Shown: positions 1 to 9,723, numbered from the stretch's first letter. The stretch: DNA of 64,000 bases from Actinoplanes palleronii (GCF_016862315.1 NZ_BOMS01000040.1:62001-126000), one strand, 5' to 3'. The notes: generated by a model from the letters alone, not told the origin. Numbers and translations are program-made.

Positions 1-1545
1 TACGCCCCGCGGACCCTGATCTGGGCGATCGCCGAGCAGATTCTCGGCGCCAACGCCCCGATCTGGATGTATGCGTCCGGCCCCTCCTTCGCCCACGTGG
101 CGTACACCGAGGGCACCCCGGAGCAGCAGGAGTGGGCCAAGCTCTTCGTCGAGAAGCAGTGGGGCTCGACGATGGTGCTGACCGAGCCGGACGCCGGTTC
201 GGACGTCGGCGCCGGCCGCACCAAGGCGATCCAGCAGCCGGACGGCTCGTGGCACATCGAGGGTGTCAAGCGCTTCATCACCTCGGGTGAGCACGACCTG
301 ACCGACAACATCATCCACTACGTCCTCGCCCGCCCGGTGGGCGTCGAGGGTGTCGGCGGCCCGGGCACCAAGGGTCTGTCGCTGTTCATCGTGCCGAAGT
401 ACCACTTCGACGCGCAGACCGGCGAGCTCGGCGAGCGCAACGGCGTCTACGCGACGAACGTCGAGCACAAGATGGGCCTCAAGGTCTCGAACACCTGCGA
501 GGTGACCTTCGGTGAGCACGGCACCCCCGCCAAGGGCTGGCTGCTGGGCGACAAGCACGAGGGTATCCGGCAGATGTTCATGATCATCGAGGCTGCCCGG
601 ATGATGGTGGGCACCAAGGCGATCGCGACCCTGTCGACCGGCTACCTGAACGCGCTGGAGTACGCGAAGAACCGCGTACAGGGCGCCGACCTGGTGAGCA
701 ACGGTGACAAGGCCGCCCCGCGGGTGACCATCACCCACCACCCGGACGTACGCCGTTCGCTGATGCTGCAGAAGTCGTACGCCGAGGCGCTGCGCGCTCT
801 GGTGATCTACACGGCGTCGTGGCAGGACAAGATCGCGATCGCGCAGGCGGCCGGCGACGAGAAGACCGCGAAGATCGCCAGCAAGGTGAACGACTTCCTG
901 CTCCCGCTGGTCAAGGGCGTCGGCTCGGAGCGGGCGTACGAGCTGCTCGGCCACGAGTCGCTGCAGACCTTCGGCGGTTCCGGCTTCCTGCAGGACTACC
1001 CGCTGGAGCAGTACGTCCGGGACGCGAAGATCGACACCCTGTACGAGGGCACCACCGCGATCCAGAGCCTCGACCTGATCTTCCGCAAGATCGTCAAGGA
1101 CAACGGCCGGGCGCTCGGCACGATCGCCACCGAGATCCAGGGCTTCATCGACAGCGAGACCGGCAACGGTCAGCTGAAGGACGAGCGGCTGGCGCTGGGC
1201 AAGGCGCTCGGCGAGCTGCAGCAGATCCTCGGCGTGACGATGGGCTGGCTGGCCGCGGTGCAGGGCGGCGAGGCCCGCGAGCTGTACAAGATCGGTCTGA
1301 CCTCCCGCCGGATCCTGCTCGCCCTGGGCGACGTGGTCCTGGCCTGGCTGCTGCTGCGTCAGGCCGACGTGGCGCTGACCGCGCTGAACGGCGAGCTCAC
1401 CCAGGCCGACAAGAACTTCTACACCGGCAAGGTGGCGGCGGCCCGCTTCTTCACCCGGGAGATCCTGCCCCGGATCGGCTCCGACCGCCGGATCATCGAG
1501 AACACCAACCTGGACCTGATGGACCTGTCCGAGGACGTGTTCTGA
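1..1545 (+). CDS. Acyl-CoA dehydrogenase, 5'-truncated by window edge
   Basis: The reading frame is open from base 1, so the N-terminal part lies outside the window; 514 residues are present. It is a FAD-dependent acyl-CoA dehydrogenase of the long (about 600-residue, FadE5/AcdH-like) type, which oxidises acyl-CoA to enoyl-CoA in beta-oxidation and passes electrons to ETF. The middle domain shows [10 protein letters not shown], the flavin/substrate loop typical of the family. The C-terminal helical domain carries YEGTTAIQS around base 1050, where the Glu is expected to be the catalytic base. About 150 residues follow the catalytic region, as in the long subfamily. A strong hairpin follows the stop. 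Substrate chain length cannot be read from sequence. Confidence 0.93.
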   Translation, partial: YAPRTLIWAIAEQILGANAPIWMYASGPSFAHVAYTEGTPEQQEWAKLFVEKQWGSTMVLTEPDAGSDVGAGRTKAIQQPDGSWHIEGVKRFITSGEHDLTDNIIHYVLARPVGVEGVGGPGTKGLSLFIVPKYHFDAQTGELGERNGVYATNVEHKMGLKVSNTCEVTFGEHGTPAKGWLLGDKHEGIRQMFMIIEAARMMVGTKAIATLSTGYLNALEYAKNRVQGADLVSNGDKAAPRVTITHHPDVRRSLMLQKSYAEALRALVIYTASWQDKIAIAQAAGDEKTAKIASKVNDFLLPLVKGVGSERAYELLGHESLQTFGGSGFLQDYPLEQYVRDAKIDTLYEGTTAIQSLDLIFRKIVKDNGRALGTIATEIQGFIDSETGNGQLKDERLALGKALGELQQILGVTMGWLAAVQGGEARELYKIGLTSRRILLALGDVVLAWLLLRQADVALTALNGELTQADKNFYTGKVAAARFFTREILPRIGSDRRIIENTNLDLMDLSEDVF

Positions 1546-1575
1546 CCTGAAGCTTTTCCCACTCTCCTGAAAAGC

Positions 1576-1615
1576 AGCAAAGGTCGGCGGACAAAGGCGT
1601 CCGCCGGCCTTTGCT
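1576..1615. terminator. Bidirectional terminator between convergent genes
   Basis: A 17-bp stem (1576-1592 with 1599-1615, one G-T wobble) closes a 6-nt loop. It sits between the converging acyl-CoA dehydrogenase and SixA-type genes. A-rich and T-rich flanks allow termination from both sides. Confidence 0.85.
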
Positions 1616-1619
1616 GTTG

Positions 1620-2138
1620 TCAGCCGCGAGCGGTGTGCCGGCGGGACAGGCGCATCGTTCCCGGCTCGGTCCGGGTCCAGGGCTGCTCGGTGGTGTGCAC
1701 GGCGAGGCCGGACGTCTTCAGCTCGACCGTCACCCCGTCCCACTGGTCGTCCGGGATCAACAGGGCGGACACTTCGGACACCGTCGGGTTGTGCCCGACC
1801 ACCAGGACCGTACGGACGGTCTCCGGCACGGCCCGGAGCAGGTCGAACACCTCGGTCCGGCCGCCGTGGTAGAGCGTGTCCTCGTAGTGCACCTCGGGTG
1901 CGCCCCGGGACGGATCGCCCTGTGCCAGCGCCACCGACGCGGCCTGCCAGGTCTGCCGGGTGCGCTTGGCCGCCGAGCAGATCACCAGGTCGGGGTGCAC
2001 CCGCTCGTCCACCAGCCAGGCCCCCGCCGCGTCAGCGTCTGATGTGCCACGTTCGGTGAGACTCCGGTCGAAATCCGGTGTTTCGCCGGGAGTCTCCGCT
2101 TTGGCGTGGCGTAGCAGGATGAGCGTCCGCAAGGTCAT
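1620..2138 (-). CDS. SixA-type histidine phosphatase
   Basis: This 172-residue protein belongs to the histidine phosphatase (phosphoglycerate mutase-like) superfamily, SixA branch. The catalytic RHG-like motif is at residues 8-11 (LLRHAKAE), where the His is the expected phospho-acceptor. A second conserved region, VVGHNPTVSEV, supplies the C-terminal catalytic His. E. coli SixA dephosphorylates phosphohistidine proteins; the substrate here is unknown. I chose the ATG directly before TLRTLILLRHAK because the 19 extra upstream residues look unlike coding sequence. It converges on the acyl-CoA dehydrogenase gene. Confidence 0.85.
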   Translation of the reverse strand: MTLRTLILLRHAKAETPGETPDFDRSLTERGTSDADAAGAWLVDERVHPDLVICSAAKRTRQTWQAASVALAQGDPSRGAPEVHYEDTLYHGGRTEVFDLLRAVPETVRTVLVVGHNPTVSEVSALLIPDDQWDGVTVELKTSGLAVHTTEQPWTRTEPGTMRLSRRHTARG

Positions 2139-2219
2139 TGGAATAGCTTGCCTGATTGGAACTTCACCCGTACGGGTATGCCTCGATCGACGCATTGGAC
2201 ACTGAACGAGGAGGCCCCG

Positions 2220-2501
2220 ATGGGCATCGGCGCAAGCATTTTCCTGCTAGCTCTGGGGGCGATCCTGGCGTTCGCCGTCAACGCGGACATCAGTGGCCTG
2301 GACATCAGCGTGATCGGCTGGATCCTGATGGCAGCCGGGCTGGCCGGGCTGGTCATCACGCTCTGGTTCTGGAACACCCGCCGCCGCACCGTGGTGACCC
2401 GGTCCACCGGCGCGCCGGTCGCCGGCACCGCCTACGCGAGCGAATACCAGGAGGTGCGTCAGGACGACGTGCCGCCGCCCCCGCCGCCGGCGTACCGCTG
2501 A
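2220..2501 (+). CDS. DUF6458 small membrane protein
   Basis: A 93-residue protein with two predicted transmembrane segments (about residues 3-20 and 28-50) separated by a short NADISGLD turn. A basic WNTRRR stop-transfer follows, then a cytoplasmic tail ending in a run of prolines. The MGIGASIFLLALGAIL start and DISVIGWILM core match actinobacterial DUF6458 proteins, whose function is unknown. A strong ribosome site (GAGGAG, 2208-2213) fixes the start. It is transcribed divergently from the SixA gene across 81 bp and has its own terminator. Confidence 0.85.
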   Translation: MGIGASIFLLALGAILAFAVNADISGLDISVIGWILMAAGLAGLVITLWFWNTRRRTVVTRSTGAPVAGTAYASEYQEVRQDDVPPPPPPAYR

Positions 2502-2518
2502 TCTTGATTTTCAGATAG

Positions 2519-2556
2519 TGGAAACGGCCCGGAGGAAATCCTCCGGGCCGTTTCCA
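2519..2556. terminator. Intrinsic terminator, convergent
   Basis: A perfect 17-bp stem (2519-2535 with 2540-2556) has a 4-nt loop. It lies between the converging DUF6458 and hemolysin III genes and probably serves both. Confidence 0.88.
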
Positions 2557-2584
2557 TGAGCGGTTGTCGTCAGGCGAAAAGGGT

Positions 2585-3262
2585 TCAGGCGTAGAGGGCG
2601 AAGTAGATCGCGACGTGGTGGCAGATCGCCGCGACCAGGGTGCAGGCGTGGAAGAACTCGTGGTGACCGAAAACGGTCGGCCAGGGGTTCGGTCGCCGCA
2701 GCGCGTAGAACACCGCGCCGACCGTGTAGATCAGGCCGCCGGCCAGCATCAGCACCAGGCAGGTCACGCCACCGACGTGCAGCACGTCCGGGATGATCGC
2801 GACCGCGACCCAGCCGAGCGCCACGTAGAGCGGCGCGCCCGCCCAGCGCGGCAGGTGCGGCCAGATCACTTTCAGCGCCACCCCGCCCAGGGCGCCGCCC
2901 CAGACCAGGCTCAGCATGATCGTGGCGGGCTTGGTGTCCAGCAGTGACACGCAGAACGGGGTGTACGTGCCGGCGATGAAGATGAAGATCATCGAGTGGT
3001 CCATCCGGCGCATGATCTGGTACCCGCGTTCGCTCCAGACCCGCCGGTGGTAGAGCGCGCTGATGCCGAAGAGGCCGCACACCGTGAGGCTGTAGATCAG
3101 GCAACTGATGAACGGGGCGATGCCCGGCCGGCTCAGTGCGATCGAGCAGAGCACGATGCCGCAGACGGCGGCGACGAAGAACGCGTATTGATGCAACCGG
3201 CCGCGTAGTCGCGGCTTGCCGAGGTCGGTCGGCTTCATCCGGAACGGGGCTGAGGCAGTCAC
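2585..3262 (-). CDS. Hemolysin III / TrhA family membrane protein
   Basis: A 225-residue polytopic protein of the PAQR-related hemolysin III (TrhA/YqfA) family, with about seven membrane segments. Family hallmarks are RLRGRLHQYAFF before the first helix, a His-containing SALYHRR, MRRMDHSMIFIFIAGTYTPF, and the late cluster GHHEFFH with a further HH in the last helix. These conserved His/Asp residues probably bind metal. Family members have been linked to membrane-fluidity control; the hemolysin name is historical. An internal ATG (residue 9) is a possible start. It is a single gene with a terminator downstream. Confidence 0.9.
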   Translation of the reverse strand: MTASAPFRMKPTDLGKPRLRGRLHQYAFFVAAVCGIVLCSIALSRPGIAPFISCLIYSLTVCGLFGISALYHRRVWSERGYQIMRRMDHSMIFIFIAGTYTPFCVSLLDTKPATIMLSLVWGGALGGVALKVIWPHLPRWAGAPLYVALGWVAVAIIPDVLHVGGVTCLVLMLAGGLIYTVGAVFYALRRPNPWPTVFGHHEFFHACTLVAAICHHVAIYFALYA

Positions 3263-3322
3263 GGGATCTAGGTTACGGCAGCGTAGGTTACTAGCGGGTA
3301 GTGATGCCGCATACGGTTCGCC

Positions 3323-4129
3323 ATGACAGATGATTTCCCCATGACGTCGACACCAACCGCGGTTGATCTCAACGCCGACCTCGGGGAGGGATTCGGCGCC
3401 TGGCGACTGGGCGACGATGAAGCCCTGCTAGGCATCGTGACCTCGGCAAACGTGGCCTGTGGCTTCCACGCCGGTGACCCTGCCACGATGCATCGGGTGT
3501 GCCGGGCGGCCACCGAGCGGGGTGTCGCGATCGGCGCACAGGTCGGTTACCGGGACCTGGCCGGTTTCGGTCGCCGCCGGATCGACTACGAATTCGGTGA
3601 GCTACGCGACGACGTGCTCTACCAGATCGGGGCGCTGGAGGCGTTCTGCCGGGCGACCGACGACCGGGTCCGGTACGTGAAGCCGCACGGCGCGCTCTAC
3701 AACACCGCCGCGGTCGACCAGGGGCAGGCCGATGCCGTGGTGGCCGCGGTGCTCGCCTACGACCCGGCGCTGCCGGTGCTCTGCCAGCCCGGGTCGGTGC
3801 TGTTCCGGCAGGCCGAGCAGGCCGGGCTGACCGCGGTCGGCGAGGGCTTCGCCGACCGCGGGTACCTGCCGGACGGGCGGCTGGTGCCCCGGTCCCGGCC
3901 GGACGCGCTGGTGCACGACCCGGACGCGGTGGTGACCCGGGCGACCCGGATGGCCGCCGACGGTGAGGTGGTCGCCGCCGACGGCACGGTCATCGCCTGC
4001 CAGGTCCGGTCGATCTGCCTGCACGGAGACACGGTGGGCGCGGTCGAGCTGGCCCGCGCGGTGCGGTCCGGGCTCGAGGCCGCTTCCCTTTTCGTACGAC
4101 CGTTCAGCCGTCAAGACCCCGCAGGATGA
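3323..4129 (+). CDS. pxpA: 5-oxoprolinase subunit A (LamB/YcsF family)
   Basis: A 268-residue LamB/YcsF protein. PxpA works with PxpB and PxpC to hydrolyse 5-oxoproline to glutamate with ATP. Family motifs are DLNADLGEGFG near the N terminus, NVACGFHAGDP, GAQVGYRD, YVKPHGALYN, and the C-terminal CLHGD. The length fits the family (about 250). An ATG at 3341 is an alternative start. PxpB and PxpC genes are not next to it, so they are expected elsewhere. Its last 26 bases overlap the 3' end of the opposite-strand thioredoxin/NHL gene. Confidence 0.9.
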   Translation: MTDDFPMTSTPTAVDLNADLGEGFGAWRLGDDEALLGIVTSANVACGFHAGDPATMHRVCRAATERGVAIGAQVGYRDLAGFGRRRIDYEFGELRDDVLYQIGALEAFCRATDDRVRYVKPHGALYNTAAVDQGQADAVVAAVLAYDPALPVLCQPGSVLFRQAEQAGLTAVGEGFADRGYLPDGRLVPRSRPDALVHDPDAVVTRATRMAADGEVVAADGTVIACQVRSICLHGDTVGAVELARAVRSGLEAASLFVRPFSRQDPAG

Positions 4130-5897
4130 GCGGCAACCGGTCCGGCCCGGTCGGGTCGATCACCACCGGCACGCCCCAGTCCTGCCTGGTCAGGTGGCAC
4201 GCGCCGTACTCCGCGTCGACGTCGCACGTCGCGGCCTGAGCGACCACCTGCAGCACGCCCTTGCTGACGGCCGGATTCAGCACCAGCGTGCGGGACAGCT
4301 CGGTGCTGGTGCCCTCGCCGTCGAGCAGCAGCTCGGCCGGTGAGGCCGAGACGGTCAGCCGCAGCGGCGAGCCGAACTGGCTGTCCAGCTTCTGGCCGGG
4401 TGCCGGCGTGAAGATCACGTCGAGGGTGACCTGGCCCGGCGCCAGGTGCGACGGCGGGCGCTCGGTCTTGTGCCGCTCGCCGGCCACGGTCTGCACCACG
4501 CCGGGCGCGAGCCGGGTCAGCCGGTGCGCGGCCGACTCCACGACCAGCACCTCGCCCGCGGCGGTCACCAGGACGTCGCTGGGCTCGGCGAGGCCGGAGT
4601 CCACCGTGGAGACCTGGCCGGCGGCCGGGTCGAAGCGCCGGACCGCGCCGTTGTAGGTGTCGGCGATCAGCACCGAACCGTCGCTCAGGGCGGCGACACC
4701 GAGCGGGTGCTGGAGCAGCGCGGTGTCCGCCGGGCCGTCCACGTGACCGAAATCGAACAGTCCCTGGCCGACCGCGGTGTGCAGGGCGCCGCCCTCGACA
4801 TACCGCAGCGCGGACGTCTCGCTGTCGGCGATCCAGAGGCGCGAGCCGTCCGCGCTGACCGAGAGGCCGGACGGCTGGGCCATCCAGACGTCCGGGAGCG
4901 GGCCGTCGCGGAGCGCCTCCACCGTGGTGCCGGCGTAAACGCCGACGGTGCGCTTGATCGGGTCGAACCACCACAGCTGGTGGATACCGGCCATCGCGAC
5001 GATGACCTTGTCGTCGTACCAGGCCAGGTCCCACGGGGAGGAGAGGTCGGCGGCGAGCGCGTCGTGCGCGTGGTCGTCCACAGCGGAGCGCCACGGCTTG
5101 CCCGAGCCGGCCACCAGGGTGATCACGCCGGTCGTCGTGTTGATCGCGCGGAGCTGGTGGTTGACGGTGTCGGCGACGACCACGTCGTACCCGGCCACCT
5201 CGGCGACCTTCGGCGGGAGCAGGACCAGGCCCTGCGGCTCGCTGAACGGCTGGTTGCGCTCCTGGCCGCCGAACCGGCGGAGCAGGGTCTCGGCGTCCGG
5301 GGACAGCTCGACGACCGAGTGCCGGGCCGAGTCGGAGACCAGCAGATTGCCGCTCGGCAGCTCGATCGCCTTGCCGGGGAAGCGGAGCAGGCCGTCCGGT
5401 GCGGGCGGCGGGACGTACGGGCCGTTGCCGCGGTGCAGGGTGCCGTCGGCCTCGTGCTTGGCGACCAGCTCGTCGATCAGCCGGGACAGTCCCTCGGCGT
5501 GACCCTCACCGGCCATCGAGGCGACCAGGTAACCGGTCGGGTCGACCACGGCCAGGGTGGGCCAGGCCTTGGCGGCGTACTGCTGCCAGAGGTGCATGTC
5601 GCCGTCGTCGACGACCGGGTGGTGCACGCCGTACCGCTCGACCGCGGCGGCCAGCGCCTTCGGGTCGCGCTCGTGCTCGAACTTCGGGGAGTGCACGCCG
5701 ATCACGACGAGCGCGTCACCGTACTTCTCCTCCAGCGGGCGCAGCTCGTCCAGGACGTGCAGGCAGTTGATGCAGCAGAACGTCCAGAAGTCCAGAACCA
5801 GGATTTTGCCGCGGAGGTCGGCCAGGGTGAGAGCCTTCCCACCGGTGTTGAGCCAGCCGCGTCCCTTGAGTTCGGGCGCACGCACGCGAGAAGTCAT
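4104..5897 (-). CDS. Thioredoxin-like protein with C-terminal NHL propeller
   Basis: A 597-residue, two-part protein. Residues about 8-150 form a TlpA/AhpC-like thioredoxin fold with the redox motif FCCINC (Cys42 and Cys45 as the CxxC pair). Residues about 165-500 carry NHL/SMP-30-like beta-propeller repeats (for example DSARHSVVELSPD, ADTVNHQLRAI, ADTYNGAVRRFDP). The last 100 residues form a further domain with three cysteines. There is no clear signal peptide, so it may be cytoplasmic. Similar thioredoxin-NHL fusions (NHLRC2-like) occur widely; the bacterial role is not settled. The stop overlaps the pxpA 3' end. Confidence 0.88.
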   Translation of the reverse strand: MTSRVRAPELKGRGWLNTGGKALTLADLRGKILVLDFWTFCCINCLHVLDELRPLEEKYGDALVVIGVHSPKFEHERDPKALAAAVERYGVHHPVVDDGDMHLWQQYAAKAWPTLAVVDPTGYLVASMAGEGHAEGLSRLIDELVAKHEADGTLHRGNGPYVPPPAPDGLLRFPGKAIELPSGNLLVSDSARHSVVELSPDAETLLRRFGGQERNQPFSEPQGLVLLPPKVAEVAGYDVVVADTVNHQLRAINTTTGVITLVAGSGKPWRSAVDDHAHDALAADLSSPWDLAWYDDKVIVAMAGIHQLWWFDPIKRTVGVYAGTTVEALRDGPLPDVWMAQPSGLSVSADGSRLWIADSETSALRYVEGGALHTAVGQGLFDFGHVDGPADTALLQHPLGVAALSDGSVLIADTYNGAVRRFDPAAGQVSTVDSGLAEPSDVLVTAAGEVLVVESAAHRLTRLAPGVVQTVAGERHKTERPPSHLAPGQVTLDVIFTPAPGQKLDSQFGSPLRLTVSASPAELLLDGEGTSTELSRTLVLNPAVSKGVLQVVAQAATCDVDAEYGACHLTRQDWGVPVVIDPTGPDRLPLILRGLDG

Positions 5898-5987
5898 CCG
5901 ACCATCGTGCCTCAGCGCCCGGATCGGGCCGCAACGACGTCGGGACGCCGTGTCGAGGGTCTCCCGGCACGGCGTCCCGACGGTCGG

Positions 5988-8900
5988 CTAGCTGGGCTTG
6001 GTGAGGCAGAAGACCTTCTTGTCGGCCACGATGTACGGCTGCGCCTTGTCGGTGCACTGGTCCTTGGCGTCGACGATCTGCGCGACCTTGTAGGCGCCCG
6101 ACTCGGTGCAGGCCACCTCGGTGACCTTGTCGCCGTTCTTCACGCAGTCGCCCTGGCTGACGTCGAAGTCGTCGCCACCCGAGGAGATCAGCCAGGTCAG
6201 GCCGAACACGATGGCCAGCAGCAGGGCCGCGCCGAGCACCACGAACAGGGTGACCGGGCCGGTCTTGACCGCGGTCTTCGGCGCCGGAGCGGGCTCCTCC
6301 GCCTTGAACTGGCTCTCACCCGGGCCGGGCCAGCTCGTGGTGTCCTCCGGGCCGGGCGGGGTGACCGTGGCCCGGGCCGCCGGGTTGGCGCCGAACGGGT
6401 CCGAGGAACCGAACTGCTCGGTGCCGCCGAACGGGTCGGAACCCGGAGCCGGCGCACCGGGCATCGGCGGCAGGGCCGGCGCCGGCACGTACGGCGAGTT
6501 GCCACGGCCGGAGACGTCGGTGGTGTGCTCGCTGAAGTGGTCGGAACCGGGCGCGGCCGGAGCCGCGCTGGTGAAGTCACCCCAGGCCGGCGCGCCCTGC
6601 GGCGTGCCATAGGTCGGCGCCTCCGCCGGCGTGCCGTAGGTCGGTCCGTCCTGCGGGGTGCCGTAGGTCGGAGCCTCCTGCGGGGTGCCGTAGGTGGGCG
6701 AGCCCTGCGGCGTGCCGTACTGCGTCGGCGCGCCCGAGGTGGCGGCCGGCGTCCCGAACGGGTTCGAAGCGGGCGGCTGGCCGAACGGGCTCGGCGTGGG
6801 CCGCTCTCCGAACGGGTTCGAGGTGGCCGGCGGGCCGGAGAACGGGCTCGGTGCGCCGGACGCCGGGAACGTGCTGGCCGAGCCCGGGAACGAGGACGAC
6901 GGCGGCGGGAACGTCACGTCCTCGGCCGGCGAGCCGTGCAGTCCACCCGGAGCACCGGACTGCGGGAACGGGGGCGCCGAGAACGGCGAGTTGCCGTCCT
7001 GCGGTGCCACCCGGGCGCTGCCGGCGGCGGGGCTGGTCGGCGCGGTGGGCGCGGCCGGCTCCGGCGGTGAGACGCGGGCGCTGGCCGAGGCGCGGGCACT
7101 GGCCCGAGCCGGCGACTGCGGCGCGGCTCCCGGGGCCTCGCCCTGCGACGGCGAGTATCCGCCGGAGTTCTCCTCGCTGCGCTGCGACGGCGGGAACGGG
7201 CTGTAACCCCCGGAGCTCTCCTCGCCGCGCTGCGGCGGCGGGAACGAGCCGTAGCCCTCCGAGCGGGAGGTGGGCGGCGGGAAACCACGGTCGTCGGCCG
7301 CCTGGCCGCGATCGTCGGTCTCCTGCCCCTGGTTCTGCTGGCTCTGCTGGCCCTGACTCTGGCCGAACGGGTTGCCGTAGGCGCCGCTGGACTCCGGCGA
7401 CTCGAACGGCGAGGTCTCCGGCATCCGGGCGCCGGGGAAGGGCGACCCGCCGTACGGCGAAGCCTCCGGGGCTTCCGGGGTTTCCTCGGGCTCGTCGGCG
7501 GCGGGCGCCGGACGGCCGTAGACCCGGGCCTGCGGCGCGGCGCTGGCCGGCGGGACCTCGGCCCCGTCGGCCGGCGGGTTGACCCGGCCGGGCACCGAGA
7601 CGCTGGCGGTCACCGGGCGGGCCGAACCGGAAGCGGGCCGGGCCGCGGCAGCATCCCGCGGCTGCGGCACCGAGCCGGCGGCGGCCGGGGAGACCGAGGC
7701 CGAACCGGGCACCGAGGCGGAACCGGCGGGCGGGACCGAGACGGACCCGACCGGCACCGAGGCGGACCCGGAGGTGGGCGCCGCAGCGGAACCGACCGGC
7801 GGGAACGCCGCAGCGGAACCAGCCGGCGGGAACGATGCCGACCCGGCCGGCGGGAACGACGGTGACCCGGACTGCTGCGGGGCCGCATTCGCACCGGGGG
7901 TGGAGGCGAGCGGAGAGATCGAACCACCGGAGTTCAGCCCGGCGCCGGGCACCCGCTGCGGGAACCCGGACGGGTTGACCTGCGGCTGCTCGGAACCCGA
8001 GTCCGCCGAAGCCGGCGACGCGCCATAAGGCGAGTCCGCCGAGGGCTGCGACGTGCCGTAGGGCGAGTCGGCCGAGGCCTGAGCCGTGCCGTAGGGCGAG
8101 TCGCTCGAGGCCTGAGCCGTGCCGTAGGGCGAGTCGCCGAACGGCGACGGGCCGGAGGCGGCATACCCCGGTGAGCTGCGGACCGGGAGGTCGAGGTTGG
8201 GGGTCTCCCCGTCGGCGCTAGGCCCGGCCGGCGCGCGCAGCGGGAACCCGCCGCTGTCGCCCTGGCGGGTCGGGAACGTGGTGGAGCCGGGCTGCTGCGG
8301 CGGTGTCGCCGTGCCGGACGCTTCCGCGGCCGGGCGGGCGGCGTTGCTGAGCCAGCTGTTGTCAGCCGGCCCGGTCAGGCCTGGCCGGGCCGCCGAGGCG
8401 TCCGGAACGTCGGTGAGGGTGGCGCCGGGCACGCGGCCCTTCTGGTCGCCGAAGGCGGAGAAGGTCGACTGGTCGGCCGCGGCGGCCGAGGCGCCCGGAG
8501 TCCGCGTGGGCAGCCCGTTGCTCGTGGTCGGCGACGGGAAACCGGACGTCTCACCGGACGGCGGCGGGAACGCGTCAGCGCTGCCCGACGGGGGCGGGAA
8601 CGCCGAGGCGCTGCCCGACTGCGGGGGGAAGGCCGGTGCGTTGCCGGAGGCCGGCGGGTAGTCCGAAGCCGGGCCGGACGGCGGCGGGAAGTTCAGCGAG
8701 CCACCCGACGGCGGCGGGAACGGCGAGGCGCTGCCCGGCTGCGGGGGGAAGGCCGGTGCGTTGCCGGAGGCCGGCGGCGGGTAGTCCGAGGCCGCGCCGG
8801 ACGGCGGCGGGAACCCGTTGCCCGAGGGCGGCGGGAAACCCGGTGAGCTGCTGGACGGCGGCGGGAACGCGGGAGCCTCCGGAGAAGAAGCGGACGGCGG

Positions 8901-9455
8901 CGCGAACGGGTTGGCACCCGGCACCGACGCGGAAGCCCGGCCGGGCGGCGTGAAACCGGCCGGCCCGAACGGCGAATCGGCCGGCGCGGGAGCAGGTGTG
9001 CCCGGCGGCGCCCAGGCCGACGGCGACGCGTCGGGCTGCTGGCCGTAGGGCGACTGCTGCTGCCCGTACGGCGAGCCCTGGTCGAAAGACGGTGACGGTG
9101 ACGGCGAAGCGGACCCGTAGGTGGACCCGGCCGCGCTGGGCGACACCGATCCGTACGGCGAGGCCGCCTCGGGGGACACCGAACCGTACGGTGACGCCTC
9201 GTCCGGCTGCGGCACACGAGCCGAGCCGTACGGCGTACCGGCCTGGCTGGACCCGGAACCGAAGGTGGAGACCGCGGGCACGACGAACGGCGAACCGCCG
9301 CCCGGTGCCGTCTGCGGCGGGGGACCGTACGACGTGGGGACTCCCTCGGCGGGAGGCGGAGCCGAAGCACGGCCCGAAACTCGCTGCCCGTCGGAATCCG
9401 GTCCGCCCGACGTGGCCTCGGCCGGCTGACCGGCGTGCTGCCCCTCGGACGTCAT
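5988..9455 (-). CDS. Giant Pro/Ser-rich single-pass membrane protein
   Basis: A 1155-residue protein. Residues 1 to about 1050 are low-complexity sequence rich in Pro, Ser, Gly, Ala and Phe. There are runs of repeats such as FPPPSG, SPYGTAQAS and PTYGTPQ, each present several times. One transmembrane helix follows (about residues 1066-1090, TLFVVLGAALLLAIVFGLTWL). The roughly 65-residue C-terminal domain has four cysteines (DCVKNG, ACTES, QCTDK, VFCL), reminiscent of LppU/SCO3897-type domains. With no signal peptide, the long N-terminal part should be cytoplasmic and the Cys domain outside. The start is set by a strong GAGGAGG site 6 nt before the ATG; in-frame upstream codons look non-coding. 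Function unknown. Confidence 0.82.
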   Translation of the reverse strand: MTSEGQHAGQPAEATSGGPDSDGQRVSGRASAPPPAEGVPTSYGPPPQTAPGGGSPFVVPAVSTFGSGSSQAGTPYGSARVPQPDEASPYGSVSPEAASPYGSVSPSAAGSTYGSASPSPSPSFDQGSPYGQQQSPYGQQPDASPSAWAPPGTPAPAPADSPFGPAGFTPPGRASASVPGANPFAPPSASSPEAPAFPPPSSSSPGFPPPSGNGFPPPSGAASDYPPPASGNAPAFPPQPGSASPFPPPSGGSLNFPPPSGPASDYPPASGNAPAFPPQSGSASAFPPPSGSADAFPPPSGETSGFPSPTTSNGLPTRTPGASAAAADQSTFSAFGDQKGRVPGATLTDVPDASAARPGLTGPADNSWLSNAARPAAEASGTATPPQQPGSTTFPTRQGDSGGFPLRAPAGPSADGETPNLDLPVRSSPGYAASGPSPFGDSPYGTAQASSDSPYGTAQASADSPYGTSQPSADSPYGASPASADSGSEQPQVNPSGFPQRVPGAGLNSGGSISPLASTPGANAAPQQSGSPSFPPAGSASFPPAGSAAAFPPVGSAAAPTSGSASVPVGSVSVPPAGSASVPGSASVSPAAAGSVPQPRDAAAARPASGSARPVTASVSVPGRVNPPADGAEVPPASAAPQARVYGRPAPAADEPEETPEAPEASPYGGSPFPGARMPETSPFESPESSGAYGNPFGQSQGQQSQQNQGQETDDRGQAADDRGFPPPTSRSEGYGSFPPPQRGEESSGGYSPFPPSQRSEENSGGYSPSQGEAPGAAPQSPARASARASASARVSPPEPAAPTAPTSPAAGSARVAPQDGNSPFSAPPFPQSGAPGGLHGSPAEDVTFPPPSSSFPGSASTFPASGAPSPFSGPPATSNPFGERPTPSPFGQPPASNPFGTPAATSGAPTQYGTPQGSPTYGTPQEAPTYGTPQDGPTYGTPAEAPTYGTPQGAPAWGDFTSAAPAAPGSDHFSEHTTDVSGRGNSPYVPAPALPPMPGAPAPGSDPFGGTEQFGSSDPFGANPAARATVTPPGPEDTTSWPGPGESQFKAEEPAPAPKTAVKTGPVTLFVVLGAALLLAIVFGLTWLISSGGDDFDVSQGDCVKNGDKVTEVACTESGAYKVAQIVDAKDQCTDKAQPYIVADKKVFCLTKPS

Positions 9456-9723
9456 ACGCGCCTCCTCATCGATGCGGCCGTGCCAGCTTCGCACGGACGC
9501 GACCCCGTCGCGACCTTCCGCCCAGGGTCGTGCCAGCTTCCAGGCCAGGCCTGCTGGGCGCGCCGGCATGTCGCCGTCGGGAGCCCTGGTCACCCATCCG
9601 AACGGCCTCACCGGACGGGGAACCAGTGCTCAACCGTACCGGGCGTTCGCCGTAGAGAAAATCCCGGTGTACGCCACTGAGGTAACGCCACGCGGGGTGT
9701 CGGCACGGTCGCCGATACGAAAC
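9456..9723 (-). other. Non-coding leader of the Pro/Ser-rich protein
   Basis: About 270 bp with no convincing gene. It must hold the promoter of the giant Pro/Ser-rich gene, because a terminator closes the preceding unit at 9724-9750. A 12-nt direct repeat (CGTGCCAGCTTC) occurs near 9479 and 9529. No riboswitch fold was recognised. Confidence 0.4.

Noticed and set aside
4446..7070. Long plus-strand frame of 874 codons opposite the thioredoxin-NHL and Pro/Ser-rich genes
   Set aside because: It is Arg/Gly/Val-rich with no domain, and crosses two real genes and their intergenic gap; this is typical antisense noise in very GC-rich DNA.
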